Assembly (NCBI GenBank): GCA_021786265.1
Contig: JAJYNP010000015.1
Span: 1-25,837, forward strand
Source of the DNA: Chloroflexota bacterium
GTDB taxonomy: Bacteria; Chloroflexota; Limnocylindria; Limnocylindrales; CSP1-4
Length of the DNA stretch: 25,837 bases
Reading direction: 5' to 3'
Of the stretch, positions 1 through 7,009 are shown in pieces (position 1 is the first letter of the stretch; each line of letters begins with the position of its first letter). Made by a program: the position numbers and the translations under genes. Below the pieces are notes generated by a model. The model was not told the DNA's origin, searched no databases, and worked only from the letters and a program-made list of their open reading frames with translations.

Positions 1-92
1 GACATGCCGGTCAGGATCCCGATCCCGATGCCGGGACCGATCACCCCGAGGGCGGCGAGGCCGGCCCCGAGCATCGCGACATCACCATTCAT
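1..92 (-). CDS. atpE: ATP synthase F0 subunit c, N-terminal part (cut by window edge)
   Basis: Only the first 30 codons are in the window; the gene runs off the left edge. From the ATG at 92 the peptide is Met-Asn-Gly-Asp followed by a Gly/Ala-rich helix containing GPGIGIGILTG, the glycine-rich first transmembrane hairpin typical of the c-ring subunit, which carries protons or sodium across the membrane. The carboxylate-bearing second helix lies outside the window. A GGAGGG stands 11 nt upstream of the ATG. It follows atpB on the same strand after 66 nt, the usual a-c order of F0 genes. The coupling ion cannot be judged from this part. Confidence 0.9.
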   Translation of the reverse strand, partial: MNGDVAMLGAGLAALGVIGPGIGIGILTGM

Positions 93-158
93 GTTCCGAA
101 CGACCCTCCAATGTGCTCCCTCCCCCACCTCCGCGAGGGTCCCGGGAAGCCTCGACTG

Positions 159-1205
159 TCAGTGCGCGGGCCCGGGTGCAGGCCCAGCGCCGAGTGGCGG
201 CCCGATGTCACCCTCGGGATCGGTGGCGAACGCTGGCGCGGCGTGCTCCTCCTCATGGGGACTCTCGATCGCGGTGAGGATGTACATGAGGGTGAGCGAC
301 GCGAAGATCAGGGCCTGGATGAACCCGATGAACCCCTCCAGGGCCACGAACGGGATGGGCACGAAGGCGATGATCAGGGCGGTGAAGACACCGAGCATGA
401 TCCCGCCCCCGTACAGGTTGCCAAAGAGACGGAAGGACAGCGTGACGGGCTTGAAGAACTCGAGCAGGAACTCGATGAGGCCCACGTAGAGGTCGATCAG
501 GCCGTCCTGGACGCTGCGGCGGAAGCCGCGCAGGTTGATGAACTTGCCCACGTAGCCGCGCAGGCCCAGGGCGCGGACGCCCTCCACGTGCGTGAGCACG
601 AACGTCACCAGCGCCAGGCCGATGGTGACGTTGAGGTCGCTGGTGGGCGTGCGGAGGGCGCTCACCTTGTCGCCGAAGAGGATCAGGTCGGTCCAGTTGG
701 CGAACATGATGAACAGGAAGAAGGCCGAGAAGAGGCTGACGTACGGCCGCGCCGCCGGGCCGCCCAGGCCGTCGGCGAAGCTGGCGAACTGCTCGTAGAT
801 CCACTCGAAGACGTTCTGCAGACCGCTGGGCACCAGGGTCATCCGCCGGGTGGCGGCGATCGACAGGACGAGCAGGGCCGCGATCACGATCCACGAGGCC
901 AGGATGCTCGACGTGATGCTGGGATGGAAGTCGACCACGAGCGGCGAACTGGACACCGCACCACCCGGCGCGAAGTCCCACACGACGTTGGGTGGCACCG
1001 GCTCCAGGTTCTGGAGGATGGTGACCTTCGGGTCCGGGAAGCCCTTCGGCGCGTCGGCGATCAGCGCGATGGCGTCGACTACGACGACACCGGCCGCGGC
1101 CAGCCAGAGCGGCCGGCGGGAACGGGCACGAGGGACGGGCTGGACCGCCGCTCCCTCCGATTGCGGTCTGGCGGGCGAAGACTCGCTCGTCACGTCACTC
1201 CACAC
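159..1205 (-). CDS. atpB: ATP synthase F0 subunit a
   Basis: This membrane stator subunit forms the two half-channels for ions against the c-ring. The 348-residue product is longer than the E. coli protein (271) because of an N-terminal extension of about 35 residues and an acidic, then Ala/Pro/Gly-rich, tail. The conserved SFRLFGNLYGG segment carries the essential arginine at about residue 259, and GFIQALIFASLTLMYI forms the last helix with a conserved Gln near 297. Several hydrophobic segments are evident (about 34-50, 102-120, 157-178, 192-207, 268-310). The start used is GTG at 1205; GTG at 1193 is an in-frame alternative with GGAG 4 nt upstream. It lies between atpI and atpE. Confidence 0.95.
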   Translation of the reverse strand: MWSDVTSESSPARPQSEGAAVQPVPRARSRRPLWLAAAGVVVVDAIALIADAPKGFPDPKVTILQNLEPVPPNVVWDFAPGGAVSSSPLVVDFHPSITSSILASWIVIAALLVLSIAATRRMTLVPSGLQNVFEWIYEQFASFADGLGGPAARPYVSLFSAFFLFIMFANWTDLILFGDKVSALRTPTSDLNVTIGLALVTFVLTHVEGVRALGLRGYVGKFINLRGFRRSVQDGLIDLYVGLIEFLLEFFKPVTLSFRLFGNLYGGGIMLGVFTALIIAFVPIPFVALEGFIGFIQALIFASLTLMYILTAIESPHEEEHAAPAFATDPEGDIGPPLGAGPAPGPAH

Positions 1206-1239
1206 GCTGGGCGTGGCCTGCGCCGCGCCGCGAACTCGA

Positions 1240-1461
1240 CTAGTTGTACCGTGCCAGGAACCGGTTGATGATCCTGATCACGACGAGCCCGCCCGTCGCG
1301 AGCCCGAGGATCGACCCCACCAGCAGGAAGACCGGCAACGTATGCAGCTGTTGATCGACCCACGCGCCTGCCAGGACGAACACCAGGATGGTGACCGCGA
1401 AGACGGCGCCGATCTCGGAGAACAGGGCCAGATAGGCACCGACTTGACCAGGCTCACGCAC
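1240..1461 (-). CDS. AtpI/AtpZ-like small membrane protein of the ATP synthase operon
   Basis: This 73-residue protein has two predicted membrane helices, about residues 14-34 and 42-62, with GAWVDQQL between them, the pattern of the AtpZ/AtpI (F0F1-ATPase subunit, putative) family. Members sit directly upstream of atpB and help c-ring assembly or bind cations; here the gene is 34 nt upstream of atpB on the same strand. The start is GTG at 1461, preceded by a weak GGGTGA. A predicted promoter lies just upstream, so this is probably the first gene of the atp operon. The family call rests on size, topology and position. Confidence 0.75.
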   Translation of the reverse strand: MREPGQVGAYLALFSEIGAVFAVTILVFVLAGAWVDQQLHTLPVFLLVGSILGLATGGLVVIRIINRFLARYN

Positions 1462-1484
1462 GCGTCACCCGGCAAAGCCGCGAA

Positions 1485-1493
1485 AGTATAGCA
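1485..1493 (-). promoter_or_regulatory. Extended -10 promoter for the atpI-atpB-atpE operon
   Basis: Read on the minus strand, the sequence TGCTATACT is an extended -10 element (TGn plus TATACT, one mismatch to TATAAT). It lies 24 nt before the atpI GTG start, in a short A/T-rich patch of otherwise very GC-rich DNA. No good -35 hexamer is seen at 17 or 18 nt, as is common with extended -10 promoters. The predicted transcript would have a leader of roughly 15-18 nt. Confidence 0.5.
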
Positions 1494-1528
1494 GTGGGCA
1501 GGCATGGTACCACGGCGACGGGCCGCGA

Positions 1529-2824
1529 TCAGGCGTCGCGGTCCGGGTTTCCCGACATGGGGGGGGCGCCCGGCCCGGACGCGGCCCGCGGCTGGGTCGC
1601 GGCCGGGGGATGGGCCACCGCGGGGGGTCGGGCCACCGCGGGGGGATAGGTCGCGGCCGGGGGATGGGCCACCGCGGGGGGCCGGCCCTCGAACCGGAGG
1701 GGGGTCCCGGCCGGCGCGCCCGCATCCTCCTCGTAGGCGCTCGCGTTGAGCCCGCTGGAGCCGGTGTCGCGCGCCCTCGCGGTCAGCAGGTAGAGGAGGA
1801 GGCCGCCGCCCACCACGATCCCCAGGAACGCGTACATCTGCCCGGTACCCGACAGCCGGAAGCTCAGGATCGCCAGCAGCGTGCAGATCGCGTAGATCAA
1901 CAGTACCGCCGCCCGGTGGCCCAACCCGAGGTCCAGCAGGCGGTGGTGGAAGTGGCCCCGGTCCGGCGCGAACGGGGAGGTGCGCTGCGCGAGGCGGCGC
2001 ACGATGATCCAGAACGTGTCGATGATCGGCACGCCGAGCACCAGCAGCGCGACCGCGACCTTGGCCGTGCCGAGGAGCGAGAGCACCGCCAGCGTGTAGC
2101 CGATCACGAACACCCCGGTCGTGCCGACGAAGATCCGGGCCGGGTGGAAGTTCCACGGCAGGAAGCCGGCCAGCGCGCCCGCGAGGGTGAAGCACAGGAC
2201 CGCGACCACCGGCTGGTTCTGCGTGACGGTGAACGAGATGCCGCCCAGCGTCAGGGCGGCGATCATCGCGATCCCGCTGGAAAGGCCGTCCAGCCCGTCG
2301 ATGAAGTTGATGCTGTTGATCATGCCCACGATCCAGAACACGGTGAGCAGCGCCCCGACCGCGCCGCCGAACGTGATGACCGCGCCTCCCAGCGGGTTGT
2401 TGATGAACCCGATGGTCATTCCCGAGGCCACGGCGACCAGCGCGAGCACGATCTGGCCAAGGAACTGCCAGCGGGCGCGCAGGTCGCGGCGGTCGTCGAT
2501 GAAGCCGAGAACGGCGGCGAGAGCCGCGCCGGCGAACAGCGCCACCAGCTGCGCGGGTTGCGGACGGTAGGAGAGCGACACCACGTCCTGCTGCCGCTCG
2601 TACCACAGCACGGCCAGGCCCACCGCCAGGAACGCGACGGCGACCGCCAGGCCACCACCGCGCGGCGTGGCCTCGCGGTGGACGCGCCGCTCGCCGGGCC
2701 GGTCGATCGCGCCCATGACGGACGCGAAGCGGGCGGCCAGGGGAGTCAGCAGGAACGCGACCAGCGCCGCCAGGACCAGCCCGGCGAGCGCCAGCGGGAG
2801 CGCCTCGGCTCCCTCCGGCGTCAC
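1529..2824 (-). CDS. WecA/TagO-type undecaprenyl-phosphate sugar-1-phosphate transferase
   Basis: This polytopic membrane enzyme belongs to the MraY/WecA family, which transfers a sugar-1-phosphate (usually GlcNAc-1-P) from a UDP-sugar to a polyprenyl phosphate, starting cell-surface glycan synthesis. It shows the family signatures in order: the Asp-Asp pair in GFIDDRRDL (about 108-114), NFIDGLDGL (173-181) and HFHHRLLDLG (291-300), with about ten hydrophobic segments. The 431-residue product starts at GTG 2824, overlapping the glyA stop by 4 nt (GTGA), so it is translationally coupled to glyA. The last 50 residues, after the final helix, are a Pro/Ala-rich tail with repeated PPAVAHPPAAT, not part of the catalytic fold. 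The exact sugar cannot be read from sequence. Confidence 0.88.
   Translation of the reverse strand: MTPEGAEALPLALAGLVLAALVAFLLTPLAARFASVMGAIDRPGERRVHREATPRGGGLAVAVAFLAVGLAVLWYERQQDVVSLSYRPQPAQLVALFAGAALAAVLGFIDDRRDLRARWQFLGQIVLALVAVASGMTIGFINNPLGGAVITFGGAVGALLTVFWIVGMINSINFIDGLDGLSSGIAMIAALTLGGISFTVTQNQPVVAVLCFTLAGALAGFLPWNFHPARIFVGTTGVFVIGYTLAVLSLLGTAKVAVALLVLGVPIIDTFWIIVRRLAQRTSPFAPDRGHFHHRLLDLGLGHRAAVLLIYAICTLLAILSFRLSGTGQMYAFLGIVVGGGLLLYLLTARARDTGSSGLNASAYEEDAGAPAGTPLRFEGRPPAVAHPPAATYPPAVARPPAVAHPPAATQPRAASGPGAPPMSGNPDRDA
1596..1681 (-). repeat. 54-bp-period coding repeat in the transferase tail
   Basis: Two identical 32-bp copies (1596-1627 and 1650-1681) are offset by 54 bp, exactly 18 codons, with a partial unit between them. 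They encode the PPAVAHPPAAT-type units of the C-terminal tail. The in-frame period means copy-number change would lengthen or shorten the tail without a frameshift. Confidence 0.85.
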
Positions 2825-4161
2825 GTCCGGGGAAGCCCCGGGACGGGGAACCGGGCGCAGATCTCGTGGACCGCGCCGGCCACCCGCCGGCGGACCGCCG
2901 GATCCTCGCGCCCCGCGATGGCATCCATCATCAGCGCCCCGATCTGGCGCATCTCGGCCGCGCCCATGCCGCGGGTGGTGACGGCGGGCGAACCCACGCG
3001 GATCCCCGACGCGATGTTGGGCGGGTTCCGGTCGAAGGGGATGGCGTTCTTGTTGACCGTGATCCCGACGTCGTCGAGGATCGCCTCGGCCTCCCGGCCG
3101 GTGACCCCGAGCGGCGTCACGTCGACCAGCATCAGGTGCGTGTCGGTGCCGCCCGACACCACCCGCGCCCCGCGCTCGCGCAGCGAGGCGGCCAGCAGCT
3201 GGGCGTTGTCGATCGTGCGCCGCTGGTCCTCGCGGTACTCCGGGGAGGCGGCGAGCAGCAGCGCCACGGCCTTGGCCGCGATCACGTGCATCAGCGGCCC
3301 GCCCTGCACGCCCGGGAACACGCTCTTGTCCACCGCCGCGGCAAGGGTGGTCTTCGCGAGCTTCGGGTAGTTCGCCTTGAGCTCGGGCGGGAGGTCCTCG
3401 CGGCTGAACACCAGGCCGCCGCGCGGGCCGCGCAGCGTCTTGTGGGTGGTGGTGGTGACGATGTCCGCGTGGGGGAACGGGGAGGGGTGGAGCCCCGCGG
3501 CGATGAGCCCGGCGATGTGGGCCATGTCCACGAAGAGGATGGCCCCGATGCCGTGGGCGATGGCGGCCAGTCGCTCGAAGTCGAGGGTGCGGGGGTAGGC
3601 CGACGCACCCGCGACGAGCATGCGCGGCCGCACCTCCCGCGCGGCCCGCTCGACGGTGTCGTAGTCGAGCACCTCGGTGCCCGGCTCCACGCCGTAGCTG
3701 TGGACCTCGAACCACTTGCCGCTGAAGTTGACCGGCGAGCCGTGCGTCAGGTGCCCGCCGTGGGCCAGCGAGAGGCCCATGATCCGGTCGCCGTGGTCGA
3801 GCACCGCGAGGTAGGCGGCCATGTTTGCCTGGGCGCCCGAATGGGGCTGCACGTTGACGTGCTCGGAGCCCGGGAACAGGGCGAGGGCGCGCTCCTGGGC
3901 CAGGCGCTCGGCGACGTCCACGTACTCGCAGCCGCCGTAGTAGCGCTTGCCGGGGAGCCCCTCGGCGTACTTGTTGGTGAGCCAGGTCCCCTGCGCCTCC
4001 AGCACGGCGCCGAAGACGTAGTTCTCGCTGGCGATCAGCTCGAGCTTCCAGCGCTGCCGATCGCGCTCCCCCTCGACGGCGGCCCAGAGCTCGGGGTCCA
4101 CGTCTGCAAGGGGCGCCCAGGCGAGGCCCCGGCTGGTGGTCACGGTCATGTGCGGAGGCAT
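2821..4161 (-). CDS. glyA: Serine hydroxymethyltransferase
   Basis: This PLP enzyme interconverts serine and glycine while charging tetrahydrofolate with a one-carbon unit. The 446-residue product shows family landmarks: ELIASENYVF (41-50), NKYAEGLPGKRYYGG (63-77), QPHSGAQANMA (105-115), DMAHIAGLIAAG (212-223) and TTTTHKTLRGPRGG with the PLP lysine at about 241. The length is a little above the usual 410-430. ATG 4161 is used; TTG 4167 (5 nt after an AGGGG) and ATG 4149 are alternatives. The stop overlaps the start of the transferase. Upstream, instead of the expected tsaC-side genes, lies a serine recombinase on the other strand, so glyA probably lost its original upstream transcription unit and depends on sequence within about 40-90 nt. 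Confidence 0.96.
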   Translation of the reverse strand: MPPHMTVTTSRGLAWAPLADVDPELWAAVEGERDRQRWKLELIASENYVFGAVLEAQGTWLTNKYAEGLPGKRYYGGCEYVDVAERLAQERALALFPGSEHVNVQPHSGAQANMAAYLAVLDHGDRIMGLSLAHGGHLTHGSPVNFSGKWFEVHSYGVEPGTEVLDYDTVERAAREVRPRMLVAGASAYPRTLDFERLAAIAHGIGAILFVDMAHIAGLIAAGLHPSPFPHADIVTTTTHKTLRGPRGGLVFSREDLPPELKANYPKLAKTTLAAAVDKSVFPGVQGGPLMHVIAAKAVALLLAASPEYREDQRRTIDNAQLLAASLRERGARVVSGGTDTHLMLVDVTPLGVTGREAEAILDDVGITVNKNAIPFDRNPPNIASGIRVGSPAVTTRGMGAAEMRQIGALMMDAIAGREDPAVRRRVAGAVHEICARFPVPGLPRT

Positions 4162-4189
4162 TGACAAGGTGTCCCCTATAGGCTATCGT
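4161..4189 (+). promoter_or_regulatory. Predicted promoter of the serine recombinase operon
   Basis: A perfect -35 box TTGACA (4161-4166) is followed after exactly 17 nt by TATCGT (4184-4189, four of six matches to TATAAT). Transcription would start near 4196, giving a leader of about 55 nt before the recombinase ATG at 4252. The -35 box overlaps the glyA start codon (4159-4161, opposite strand), so the two promoter regions are superimposed. Confidence 0.5.
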
Positions 4190-4197
4190 CCGTGCAG

Positions 4198-4227
4198 GTC
4201 GAACGGCTGGAGCCGCCAGCCGCCGAC
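4198..4227. repeat. Imperfect inverted repeat in the recombinase 5' leader
   Basis: Seven-bp arms CGGCTGG (4204-4210) and CCAGCCG (4216-4222) flank a 5-nt loop; outer GTCG (4198-4201) and CGAC (4224-4227) extend the dyad. It lies just after the predicted transcription start and before the GGAGG. It could be an mRNA hairpin or part of the recombinase attachment region. The left part contains the octamer TCGAACGG, which recurs at 18614-18621. Confidence 0.5.
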
Positions 4228-4239
4228 CCATAGCACGGA

Positions 4240-4258
4240 GGATCACTCGCGATGATCC
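4240..4258. repeat. Inverted repeat enclosing the recombinase start codon
   Basis: GGATCA (4240-4245) and TGATCC (4253-4258) form a perfect 6-bp dyad with a 7-nt spacer. It covers the end of the Shine-Dalgarno GGAGG (4237-4241) and the ATG (4252-4254). In RNA this would hide the start site; in DNA it could be an operator. Either reading is inference. Confidence 0.45.
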
Positions 4259-5745
4259 ATACCGACTCTACGCCGACGCCACACGGCATGCCGGTAGCCT
4301 ACATCCGTCGCAGCGTCGCACGGCGTAGCGACCCGGGCGACGTAAGCCGCGAGTTCCAGACTGCCCGCGTGCGCGCCCTGGCCAATGGCGACGGGCCCAC
4401 CCTGCGCATCATCGATGCCGACTGGGGCCGCTCGGCAGCCACGGACAAGACGGACAAACGGCTCGCCTTCCTGGCCCTGCTCGACCAGATCGAGCGAGGC
4501 GAGGTATCCACGTTGTACGCCTTCTCGGCCGATCGGCTCGCCCGGTCCGTGCGGTGGGCCGCCCAACTGCTCGATGGCTGCCAGCGCGCAGGCACCACGA
4601 TTGTGACCAGCGAAGGCCGGTTCGCGCCCGGCGATGCGGGCGCCGTGATGCTCTTCCAAATGCTCGCGGTCATGAACGAAAACGCGTTGCGCGGCATGGT
4701 CGAGAAGTCGGGCCAGGTCGCGAGTACGCGAAAGGCGAGAGGTGATGCGATGGGCAGGGCCCCGTACGGTTGGCGAAACGAGATCGTGGACGCCGACTCG
4801 CCCGCATGCACATGCAGCAACCCGCCGCGCCACGAGCGGCATTCGTGTCTCGTCCGCCGCGAGGATGAGAACCCGCAGGTTGTCATGGACGCCTTCCGTG
4901 CGACCGGCACGTATGGCGAGACGGCCCGGCTTCTGAACGCTGCGGCCGGCGAGATTGTGACAGCCGACGATGGCCGCGTGATCGGCGTTGGCATCGGCTT
5001 GGCAACTCGCTTCGGCAAGCGATGGGACCCGACGGTGGTACGCAATGTCATCCGCCGCGAGGCGCCCGACATGATCCCACCGCGCCCACGGCGCGGCGCT
5101 CAGACGCGGGCAACGCGGATGTTCGCGGGACTCTTGCAGTGCCCGCACGTGCATCTGCATCCCGCCTCGCCAGCGCCGCTCACATCTCAGCCGACCAAGT
5201 TCAACCCGCGCTACCTGTGCCGCGTCGGGCGGTTCGATCCTGCGCACCCGCGCCCCTACATCGTCTCTGAGGCAAAGGTGTTGGACTGGGCCCGGGCCGA
5301 GGTTGCGAGGCTCGGACAGCGGCTCGACGCCACGTACGCCGACGACTTGAACGGGACCATGGCGGCCCGGGTGTCGGCGCTCGAAGCGAAGCGCGAGCGC
5401 ATCTTGGACATGTACGCCGACGGCGACATCGACAAGGCCGAGAAGAACCGCCGACTGGCGGCGATCGACGCCGAAATGCCGGCCCTTCAGTCCACCACTC
5501 GGGCCGTGCAGTCCTTCCGGCTGAAGGGCTTTGTGGACTGGGACGCCGACCCGGCCGAGGTCAACGCGCGGCTGCGCGAGTTGTGGCAGCGCGTCGAGCT
5601 TGACCCGGTGACGATGCTGCCGGTGCGTGCCGTCTGGGCGCCCGGCCTGAGCCCCGAAGAGCAGGAAGCCAAGGACGCGGCCACCGAGGAACGGACCGCG
5701 CAGGCGTACCGCGACGCCGACGGCACGTGGAAGGTGCCGGCATGA
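4252..5745 (+). CDS. Large serine recombinase (element integrase)
   Basis: This is a site-specific DNA recombinase that probably inserts and excises the element. The N-terminal resolvase domain has VAYIRRS with the nucleophile Ser at about residue 21 and SADRLARS (92-99) with the conserved DRLxR arginines. The recombinase domain follows (MGRAPYGWR near 170). The zinc-ribbon region is degenerate: LLQC near 297 and YLC near 328 remain, without clear Cys-x2-Cys pairs. A coiled-coil-like stretch follows (about 370-410). There is also an unusual Cys-rich insert, CTCSNPPRHERHSC, near 187-200. At 497 residues it is a typical length. ATG 4252 has GGAGG 10 nt upstream. Its stop overlaps the next gene by ATGA. 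Being next to the chromosome junction is usual for integrases. Confidence 0.93.
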   Translation: MIHTDSTPTPHGMPVAYIRRSVARRSDPGDVSREFQTARVRALANGDGPTLRIIDADWGRSAATDKTDKRLAFLALLDQIERGEVSTLYAFSADRLARSVRWAAQLLDGCQRAGTTIVTSEGRFAPGDAGAVMLFQMLAVMNENALRGMVEKSGQVASTRKARGDAMGRAPYGWRNEIVDADSPACTCSNPPRHERHSCLVRREDENPQVVMDAFRATGTYGETARLLNAAAGEIVTADDGRVIGVGIGLATRFGKRWDPTVVRNVIRREAPDMIPPRPRRGAQTRATRMFAGLLQCPHVHLHPASPAPLTSQPTKFNPRYLCRVGRFDPAHPRPYIVSEAKVLDWARAEVARLGQRLDATYADDLNGTMAARVSALEAKRERILDMYADGDIDKAEKNRRLAAIDAEMPALQSTTRAVQSFRLKGFVDWDADPAEVNARLRELWQRVELDPVTMLPVRAVWAPGLSPEEQEAKDAATEERTAQAYRDADGTWKVPA

Positions 5746-5939
5746 AGCTCATCATCTGGCTTGCCGTCGTGATTGTTGGCGTGTTGGCCATCGAGGCGCT
5801 CGGGTTCACCGGGCTACTCGGCGGCATCCTGGCGCTGGTGTGGCTGTTGGTGGCAGGCGAGTTGGTCAACGGTCGGCGTCCATCGGGTCCGGTCAAGCCA
5901 ACCGAGATCGATGAGTCGGCCGGGGACGAGTGGTCATGA
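5742..5939 (+). CDS. Small two-helix membrane protein
   Basis: This 65-residue protein starts at ATG 5742, overlapping the recombinase stop by 4 nt. It has two closely spaced hydrophobic helices (about residues 3-20 and 24-43) and a short polar tail with acidic residues (EIDESAGDE). A hairpin topology with the tail on one side of the inner membrane is likely. No family is recognised. It is translationally coupled on both sides (recombinase before, peptidase after), so it should be made together with them. Two-helix hairpin plus adjacent M41-like peptidase recalls the parts of FtsH without its AAA module; holin-like or regulatory roles are equally possible. Confidence 0.75.
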   Translation: MKLIIWLAVVIVGVLAIEALGFTGLLGGILALVWLLVAGELVNGRRPSGPVKPTEIDESAGDEWS

Positions 5940-6457
5940 GGCGCAGGGCCGTCATCCTGCGCGATGCGCACCACGAGGCGGGACATGCGGCAGTCGCTCT
6001 GACGCTCGGCCATCCGGTGGCGAGCGTTCGGGTGGTACCGGAGGGCCGCGACGTCTTGGGCGGACGAACCCAAGTGTTCTACGGCTTCGGCGTTCCGTCC
6101 GCCCGGGATCGCGCGGACCGCATGATTGAACTACTGGCGGGGGACGTGGCCGAGGGTCGATACCTGCGAGAGCAGGGGCTAGACAACTGGTCGCACGGCG
6201 CCCGCCACGTCATGGAAGTTGCACAAGCGTTGGGGTTGTGGGACGCAGGCGACACAGAGGGACGCGTCCGCCGTCTACTTGACGAGGCCGGGGCCTACGT
6301 CCACGCGTGTTGGGCCGACATCGGACGCATGGCGGCCCTCATCTCCCGACCGCCGTACGCGTTGTACCAACTGACGCCGGACTGGCTGAGTGCGGACGGG
6401 TTGCCGGACGGCTGCGCAGCGTCCGGTCAGACGCTGGCGGGAGGCATGAGGCAGTGA
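5936..6457 (+). CDS. Stand-alone M41 (FtsH-type) zinc metallopeptidase-like protein
   Basis: The 173-residue product (ATG 5936, 4-nt overlap with the preceding gene) begins almost at once with the zinc-binding HEAGH (13-17) in HHEAGHAAVALTLG, followed by VASVRVVPEGRD, closely resembling the start of the FtsH M41 peptidase domain. The later GDVAEGRYL and DNWSHGARHVMEVA segments correspond to the FtsH region that carries the third zinc ligand; FtsH uses Asp in its SND motif, whereas here a His or Asp in DNWSH could serve. There is no AAA+ domain and no membrane helix. Such single-domain M41-like genes occur in phages and mobile elements. The substrate is unknown. GTG 5930 is a poorer alternative start. 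Confidence 0.78.
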   Translation: MRRRAVILRDAHHEAGHAAVALTLGHPVASVRVVPEGRDVLGGRTQVFYGFGVPSARDRADRMIELLAGDVAEGRYLREQGLDNWSHGARHVMEVAQALGLWDAGDTEGRVRRLLDEAGAYVHACWADIGRMAALISRPPYALYQLTPDWLSADGLPDGCAASGQTLAGGMRQ

Positions 6458-6630
6458 CGGGCAAGGAACTACCACCCGGCGAGGCGCGGCGAGCGACGGG
6501 GACCTATCCGCCACTCTCGGCGTTCACGCCGGACGAACAGCGGTTCATCCTGGCAGTGGCGCAGGCGCGCAAGGCGGTTGCGGAGACGCCGACACAGAGG
6601 GCCAAGTCCCGAGCTGACAAGCCGCTCTGA
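6454..6630 (+). CDS. Hypothetical 58-residue protein
   Basis: GTG 6454 overlaps the peptidase stop (GTGA) and has GGGAGG about 10 nt upstream. The product is hydrophilic and basic at the end (RAKSRADKPL), with a central FTPDEQRFILAVAQARKAV segment likely to be helical. No family is recognised. The 4-nt overlap makes it the last gene of the recombinase operon; a strong hairpin follows 20 nt after the stop. Confidence 0.65.
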   Translation: MTGKELPPGEARRATGTYPPLSAFTPDEQRFILAVAQARKAVAETPTQRAKSRADKPL

Positions 6631-6649
6631 CCATCGGCGCGCAGTATCA

Positions 6650-6676
6650 GGGCCCCGGTCACATCGGCTGGGGCCC
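6650..6676. terminator. Bidirectional terminator-like hairpin between convergent genes
   Basis: GGGCCCC (6650-6656) and GGGGCCC (6670-6676) form a perfect 7-bp GC stem with a 13-nt loop. It lies between the stop of the recombinase operon at 6630 and the stop of the minus-strand zinc-ribbon gene at 6712. There is no T tract, which is common in very GC-rich genomes. Confidence 0.5.
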
Positions 6677-6711
6677 CATTGCGTCGTCATCCATCCTCGC
6701 GCGCGCGAGCC

Positions 6712-6987
6712 TTATCCGCTCTTGCGCCTCGCCGAGCGAGGGTGCGCCCGGTCATAGGCAGCCTTAGCCGCCTTGCGCTCGGGATCGGCACGCCGGGCAG
6801 CGGTGCGCGTGCGGTAGTACTCGCCGCGCTGGCGGGCCAGGTCGCGTGCCTTGTTCTCCGGCTCGGCCCAGTACGCCCGCAGGTATCGCTGCCGCTGACC
6901 GGGGAAACACTTGTCACAGTAGCCCCGGCCCATGCCCGGTTCCTTCGGGCCGCCACATCGGCGGCACGGCAGGCGATGACGGCTCAC
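6712..6987 (-). CDS. Small zinc-ribbon protein, endonuclease VII/HNH-like N-terminus
   Basis: This 91-residue basic protein has CRRC (8-11) and CDKC (24-27), a four-Cys zinc ribbon, followed by a long Arg/Ala/Tyr-rich helical part (YLRAYWAEPENKARDLAR and similar units). The layout recalls the N-terminal part of phage HNH/endonuclease VII-like proteins, but no catalytic His-Asn-His is present, so a DNA-binding role is more likely. The start is GTG 6987 with a weak ribosome site. It lies 22 nt downstream of the giant protein on the same strand and is probably cotranscribed with it. Confidence 0.6.
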   Translation of the reverse strand: MSRHRLPCRRCGGPKEPGMGRGYCDKCFPGQRQRYLRAYWAEPENKARDLARQRGEYYRTRTAARRADPERKAAKAAYDRAHPRSARRKSG

Positions 6988-7009
6988 GGTGCGGACTCGG
7001 TCATACGGG

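Noticed and set aside
1529..4246. A single 905-codon frame covering glyA and the transferase as a fusion protein
   Set aside because: The part opposite glyA is an out-of-frame reading; glyA is in another frame with a perfect family match, and GTG 2824 gives a normal transferase start.
4243..5247. Long minus-strand open frame opposite the serine recombinase
   Set aside because: It is an antisense shadow of a clearly coding recombinase; the amino-acid sequence has no family features.
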